A stretch of 27,418 nt of DNA, from assembly GCA_964498925.1 (NCBI GenBank), contig CAZCKD010000019.1:1-27418 (forward strand). Direction: 5' to 3'. Shown in pieces: positions 23,596 to 27,418 of the stretch. The stretch comes from Granulosicoccus sp964498925 (GTDB lineage Bacteria > Pseudomonadota > Gammaproteobacteria > Granulosicoccales > Granulosicoccaceae). The position numbers and the translations under genes were made by a program. Each line of letters starts with the position of its first letter. Within the stretch, counting starts at the first letter, position 1. The notes under the pieces are model-generated. The model searched no databases, was not told where the DNA came from, and saw only the letters and a program-made list of their open reading frames with translations.

Positions 23596-23766
23596 TGGTT
23601 TTTCTCCCCTAAAACAACCGATTATCGTCACCCAGTGAGATTCAGTCAATATCGGTGATCCGGGATTTAAGCGAGGCTGATGTAGAATAGGCCGAGAGGT
23701 TGGATTTTCTGCTTTATTCAATGACTTACAGCCCCAAAAAGTGGCCATTTATTCACTACGAACACC

Positions 23767-25161
23767 ATGAAATCAACAGCTGAACAGCACTGGGACGTGA
23801 TCGTCGTCGGCGGGGGAAATGCTGCGCTTTGTGCGTCGATTGAAGCGGCAGAAGCCGGCCGTACGGTGATTTTGCTCGAAAGCGCCCCAAAACATTATCG
23901 CGGTGGAAATTCCCGACACACTCGAAATTTCAGGTGCATGCACTCTGAACCCGTCCTAGAGCTTATTGAACAATATGAGACGGAAGAATATTGGCAGGAT
24001 TTACTCGCCGTCACAGCCGGTAAAACCGATGAAAAATTGGCCAAGTTAGTCATAGAGAGTTCCGAAAGCTGTCTTCTGTGGATGCAAAAGCAGGGTGTGC
24101 GGTTTCAACCCTCACTGAGCGGAACATTGTCTTTGGGAAGAACTAATGCGTTTTTTCTGGGTGGAGGCAAAGCGCTGGTTAATGCTTATTACAATCGGCT
24201 CGAGGATTTAGGTGTGTCGGTTCTATACAACACATCAGTAACCGATATCCACATTGATAATCTCACCTTTGAAGGCGTGACGGTGCAACCAGAAAATGGC
24301 GATGCGGTACGAATAAACGGAAAGTCTGTCGTTCTTGCCAGTGGTGGCTATCAAGCCGATGTGGATTGGCTGGCAAGAAACTGGGGGCCCGCTGCTAAAA
24401 ACTTTCTTATTCGAGGAACGCCCTACAACAAAGGGGTGGTTCTGGCCAATATGTTGGAGCAAGGTGCTAATTCTGTTGGTGACCCCACGCAATGTCATGC
24501 GGTGGCTATCGATGGACGTGCGCCGAAATTTGATGGTGGCATTATCACGCGACTTGACTGTGTGCCGTTCTCCATCGTTTTAAACAAAAACGGCGAGCGA
24601 TTTTACGATGAGGGTGAGGATCTCTGGCCCAAGCGATATGCAATATGGGGGAGGCTAGTTGCGGCTCAACCTGATCAGGTCGGGTATTCCATTGTCGACA
24701 GTCGTGCTATGGATTTATTCATGCCGTCGGTATTCCCGCCTATTGTGGCGAATTCAATTGAAGAGCTAGCCGGTAAATTAGAATTGCCGGTTGAAACTGT
24801 GCTTCGAACCGTTAAAGAGTTTAACGACGCCTGTCAGGAAGGCGATTTTAAATCACGCGAGCTCGATGGCTTAAGTACAAAAGGTCTGGAACCAGTCAAA
24901 AGTAACTGGGCGAGATCGATCTCTAAGCCACCATTCTATGCATACTCGTTAAGACCAGGTGTCACGTTCACATACCTTGGATTGCAGGTGGATGAGACCT
25001 CTCGCGTTCATTGTGAGTCGGGTCGATATGAAAACATTTGGGCTGCCGGTGAAATCATGGCAGGTAGCATCTTAGGCCAAGGGTATCTGGCTGGTTTTGG
25101 AATGACGATTGGTACGGTTTTCGGAAGAATTGCAGGGCAGGAGGTAGCACGTCATGTCTAG
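23767..25161 (+). CDS. tcuA: FAD-dependent tricarballylate dehydrogenase
   Basis: This 464-residue soluble flavoprotein of the succinate dehydrogenase/fumarate reductase family oxidises tricarballylate to cis-aconitate. The N-terminal FAD motif is VIVVGGGNAALCASIEAA followed by LLESAPKHYRGGNSRHT. VLASGGYQADVDWLARNWG and the C-terminal WAAGEIMAGSILGQGYLAG match TcuA, as does the length (about 465 in Salmonella). There is no signal peptide, so it is cytoplasmic. The FAD is re-oxidised by TcuB, encoded next with an eight-base overlap. No good Shine-Dalgarno precedes the ATG. Other fumarate-reductase-like dehydrogenases are less likely given the tcuB partner. Confidence 0.87.
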   Translation: MKSTAEQHWDVIVVGGGNAALCASIEAAEAGRTVILLESAPKHYRGGNSRHTRNFRCMHSEPVLELIEQYETEEYWQDLLAVTAGKTDEKLAKLVIESSESCLLWMQKQGVRFQPSLSGTLSLGRTNAFFLGGGKALVNAYYNRLEDLGVSVLYNTSVTDIHIDNLTFEGVTVQPENGDAVRINGKSVVLASGGYQADVDWLARNWGPAAKNFLIRGTPYNKGVVLANMLEQGANSVGDPTQCHAVAIDGRAPKFDGGIITRLDCVPFSIVLNKNGERFYDEGEDLWPKRYAIWGRLVAAQPDQVGYSIVDSRAMDLFMPSVFPPIVANSIEELAGKLELPVETVLRTVKEFNDACQEGDFKSRELDGLSTKGLEPVKSNWARSISKPPFYAYSLRPGVTFTYLGLQVDETSRVHCESGRYENIWAAGEIMAGSILGQGYLAGFGMTIGTVFGRIAGQEVARHV

Positions 25162-26230
25162 ATACTCAAATCTTGATAGTCATATCGAAGAGGCTCAGAG
25201 ACAACTCACAACCTGTAATGCCTGTCGGTACTGTGAAGGATTTTGTTCTGTATTTCCTGCGGTACATCGCCTGACGCATTTTTCTGAAAATGACACGATT
25301 CAGCTATCTAACTTGTGCCATAACTGTCGTGCCTGTCACTACGCCTGCCAGTTCACAGAACCTCACGAATACAACATAAACATCCCGCAAGCACTCGCAG
25401 ATGTTCGTGTAGAGAGTTATGCGAAATTTAACAAGCCCCAGGTGTTTTCAAAACTGTTTCAATTTCATGGCGTATCCATTGTTGCTCTCTTGTTGTTATC
25501 ACTAACGGCGATCATGTTGGTCTCAACGGGGAGACCTGCAGATGGGGGTGCAAACTTCTATTCCTATATGTCTCATAACATCATGGTTTTGATTTTTGCA
25601 CCGGTATTCGTTTTGCCTTTGTTTGCGATTGCACTGGGGGTTCGATCCTATTGGAAAACGGTCGGTGGTAAGAGTGTCTCTCTTACGCACATCAAATTAA
25701 CCATTGCCAATATCGCTGGGATGAAGAACCTGTCCGGTGGACAAGGACAAGGCTGTAACTTCGAGAATGAAGACCGCTATTCAAACGCTCGACGCTATTA
25801 TCATCAGTTTGCAGCCTACGGGTTTCTGTTGTGTTTTCTGTCAACGTCCACTGCAACCGTACTTCACTATTTATTTAATATGCCGGCACCTTATGCGTGG
25901 TATTCACTGCCTAAATTGTTTGGCATCAGTGGAGGAATCGGTTTAGTCATTGGGTGTGGTGGACTGGCACTGTTAAAACTTCGAGCAGATAGTAATCTGG
26001 GCGCGCAGCGAGTATGGGGTGCCGAGATGGCTTTTATCCTGTTGCTTGGATTTACGGGTCTATCGGGATTGGTGTTGTATCTGCTGACAGGACATGCCGC
26101 TGTTAAATATGCACTCGCCGTTCATTTATCCGCTGTGTTATCGCTATTTCTTCTCATGCCGTATTCTAAGATGGTGCATGGATTTTATCGATTAGCGGCA
26201 ATTTTACGAGAAATGCAGAATAAGGATTAA
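25154..26230 (+). CDS. tcuB: Tricarballylate utilisation protein TcuB (Fe-S/membrane electron carrier)
   Basis: This 358-residue protein has two N-terminal 4Fe-4S motifs (C21, C24, C27, C31 in CNACRYCEGFC; C55, C58, C61, C65 in CHNCRACHYAC) followed by about six hydrophobic segments with histidines, as in the CitB/TcuB family. It re-oxidises the reduced FAD of TcuA and passes electrons to the quinone pool in the inner membrane. GGAGG lies ten bases before the ATG, and the gene overlaps tcuA by eight bases. The length is close to Salmonella TcuB (about 379). Confidence 0.87.
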   Translation: MSRYSNLDSHIEEAQRQLTTCNACRYCEGFCSVFPAVHRLTHFSENDTIQLSNLCHNCRACHYACQFTEPHEYNINIPQALADVRVESYAKFNKPQVFSKLFQFHGVSIVALLLLSLTAIMLVSTGRPADGGANFYSYMSHNIMVLIFAPVFVLPLFAIALGVRSYWKTVGGKSVSLTHIKLTIANIAGMKNLSGGQGQGCNFENEDRYSNARRYYHQFAAYGFLLCFLSTSTATVLHYLFNMPAPYAWYSLPKLFGISGGIGLVIGCGGLALLKLRADSNLGAQRVWGAEMAFILLLGFTGLSGLVLYLLTGHAAVKYALAVHLSAVLSLFLLMPYSKMVHGFYRLAAILREMQNKD

Positions 26231-26238
26231 CGTTAACC

Positions 26239-27327
26239 ATGAAACAAACGGCTATCCCTTACGTTTTTATGCGAGGTGGAACCTCTCGCGGACCTTATTT
26301 CAATCGAGCGTCATTGCCCGAAGATAGAGAGACCTTAGCGGACGTATTGATATCGCTGATAGGTTCTGGTCATGTTTATAACGTTGATGGCATAGGAGGC
26401 GGGCGACCGGTCACCACCAAGGTTGCGATGTTGTCCAAATCGGATGAACCCGGCATAGATATCGATTACTTTTTTGCACAGGTATCTGTCGAAGACAAGC
26501 TTGTCGACTTTAAGCCCAGCTGCGGCAATATATTATCGGGGGTTGCGCCAGCGGCAATTGAGCTTGGCTTGATTGAACCCAACAAAGGTGAAACAGACGT
26601 CGTCATTAGAGCGGTCAATACCAACGCCAGAGTGATTTCAACCGTACAGACTCCTGATGGGGTGGAGTACGAAGGCGACAGAACGCTAGACGGCGTTCCC
26701 GGCACGGCAAGTCCAATCAGATTGCAATTTATGGATACTGTTGGCGGAGTTACGGGACACTTTCTGCCGACGGGCAAACCGATGGATACGTTCAATGGCA
26801 TCGATGTCACTTGTATGGATGTTGCTATGCCAATGGCTATCGCAAGGGCGGAGAGCTTTGGTTTGACAGGGTACGAAACCCCGGCCGAGATCGACGCCAA
26901 TGTCGGCTTTTTTGAAACAATGGAAGCGGTAAGACTGCAAGCAGGACAGGCCATGGGCTTGGGTGATGTCACCAGTTCGGTTACACCAAAATTTGGACTC
27001 TTAGCCGAACCTCGAGGCGATGGGCATGTGCATTGCCGATACTTTATGCCTTGGAACTGTCATCCAACAATGGCTGTAACGGGTGCCCAGTGTTTAGCCT
27101 CTTGTCTTTTAACACCCAATACGGTGGCTAGTGGTTTACTTCCTAAGATTGAGGACAACCCCGCTCATATCGTTCTCGAGCATCCAGCAGGTTCGGTAGA
27201 GGTAATGGTGGTTTATGAAAGAACTGAAAGTGAGTTTACACCCACGTGTGCTGGGTTGACTGTTACCGCTAGAAAGCTGGCTGACGGGTGTGTGTATATC
27301 CCAGGTTCTGTCTGGCGTCCGGATTAA
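26239..27327 (+). CDS. PrpF-family aconitate/4-oxalomesaconate isomerase
   Basis: This 362-residue protein has the two-domain diaminopimelate-epimerase-like fold of PrpF. The opening MRGGTSRGPYF, the general-base-type K61 in GGRPVTTKVAML and C95 in PSCGNILSGVAP are family hallmarks. Relatives isomerise double bonds of tricarboxylates: PrpF makes 2-methyl-cis-aconitate from the trans isomer, and GalD tautomerises 4-oxalomesaconate and is 361 residues, close to this length. In the tcuAB operon (gap eight bases) an aconitate delta-isomerase role, turning trans-aconitate into a form usable by aconitase, is the best guess. Other isomerase substrates remain possible. Confidence 0.83.
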   Translation: MKQTAIPYVFMRGGTSRGPYFNRASLPEDRETLADVLISLIGSGHVYNVDGIGGGRPVTTKVAMLSKSDEPGIDIDYFFAQVSVEDKLVDFKPSCGNILSGVAPAAIELGLIEPNKGETDVVIRAVNTNARVISTVQTPDGVEYEGDRTLDGVPGTASPIRLQFMDTVGGVTGHFLPTGKPMDTFNGIDVTCMDVAMPMAIARAESFGLTGYETPAEIDANVGFFETMEAVRLQAGQAMGLGDVTSSVTPKFGLLAEPRGDGHVHCRYFMPWNCHPTMAVTGAQCLASCLLTPNTVASGLLPKIEDNPAHIVLEHPAGSVEVMVVYERTESEFTPTCAGLTVTARKLADGCVYIPGSVWRPD

Positions 27328-27345
27328 GAATCTTGCTTTCCCGAT

Positions 27346-27385
27346 TTAAACGTCACGAACACTTTTTTATGTTCGTGACGTTTAA
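27346..27385. terminator. Long perfect inverted repeat at the end of the tcu operon
   Basis: A 16-bp arm (27346-27361, TTAAACGTCACGAACA) pairs perfectly with 27370-27385 around CTTTTTTA. It begins 18 bases after the prpF-like stop, as a terminator would, but the six Ts are in the loop instead of after the stem, so it may instead protect the 3' end or work with Rho. Confidence 0.65.
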
Positions 27386-27418
27386 GTGTTCCAATCACTT
27401 GTGTGACTTAATGATCCT

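Noticed and set aside
26466..26972. 168-codon antisense ORF within the prpF-like gene
   Set aside because: It mirrors codon bias of the plus-strand gene; the Ser/Thr/Pro-rich product has no recognisable motif.

Overview
The window reads as a chromosomal segment of a marine-type Gammaproteobacterium with moderate GC. This is inferred from gene content: sulfoacetaldehyde acetyltransferase, a DMSP-demethylase-type protein, a two-cysteine DsrC with DsrM/DsrK-like partners, and tricarballylate genes. No rRNA, tRNA, integrase, insertion sequence or CRISPR array was seen.

Layout. (1) 1-4.9 kb is a mixed region. It holds the 3' part of a small-molecule kinase, a secreted GH16 glucanase-type lipoprotein with an fn3 domain, a MATE exporter on the minus strand and a homocysteine S-methyltransferase-family protein, ending in a strong bidirectional terminator. 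(2) 4.9-12.4 kb is a C2/C3 organosulfur region. Xsc on the minus strand releases sulfite from sulfoacetaldehyde. Divergent from it is a tight run of a second ThDP enzyme, a transthyretin/HIU-hydrolase-like protein and a DmdA-type GcvT-fold protein, followed by a D-lactate/glycolate-oxidase-type flavoprotein and a cysteine-free ArsR regulator. (3) 12.65-15.7 kb is a plus-strand operon of an RraA-type aldolase-like protein, a ferredoxin-reductase-type flavoprotein and an enolase-superfamily enzyme of the hydroxyproline/betaine epimerase-dehydratase type. (4) 15.85-22.1 kb is a Dsr-like module without DsrAB in the window. It contains a TrpD-fold protein and a Rieske ferredoxin (minus strand), DsrC and DsrM-like and DsrK-like proteins (plus strand), a siroheme-synthase-like fusion with a shortened N-terminal part (minus strand), and a stand-alone LexA/S24-fold protein without its catalytic lysine (plus strand). 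(5) 22.2-27.3 kb holds a small secreted protein, a D-2-hydroxyacid dehydrogenase and the divergent tcuA-tcuB-prpF-like operon for tricarballylate or trans-aconitate-type tricarboxylates.

How the parts may work together (inference): regions 2 and 4 share sulfur chemistry. Region 2 could oxidise a hydroxy acid carrying a sulfonate or sulfonium group, decarboxylate it with the ThDP enzyme, and either feed sulfoacetaldehyde to Xsc or feed a DMSP-like compound to the DmdA-type demethylase. Region 4 looks like a DsrC-trisulfide/thiol redox relay to the quinone pool (DsrC with membrane DsrMK) with siroheme supply. The two most unusual units are the ThDP / HIU-hydrolase-like / DmdA-type run and the DsrC-DsrMK-like / Rieske / TrpD-like / short CysG / S24-like neighbourhood. 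Functions are read from motifs and remembered family sequences only; no database search was possible.
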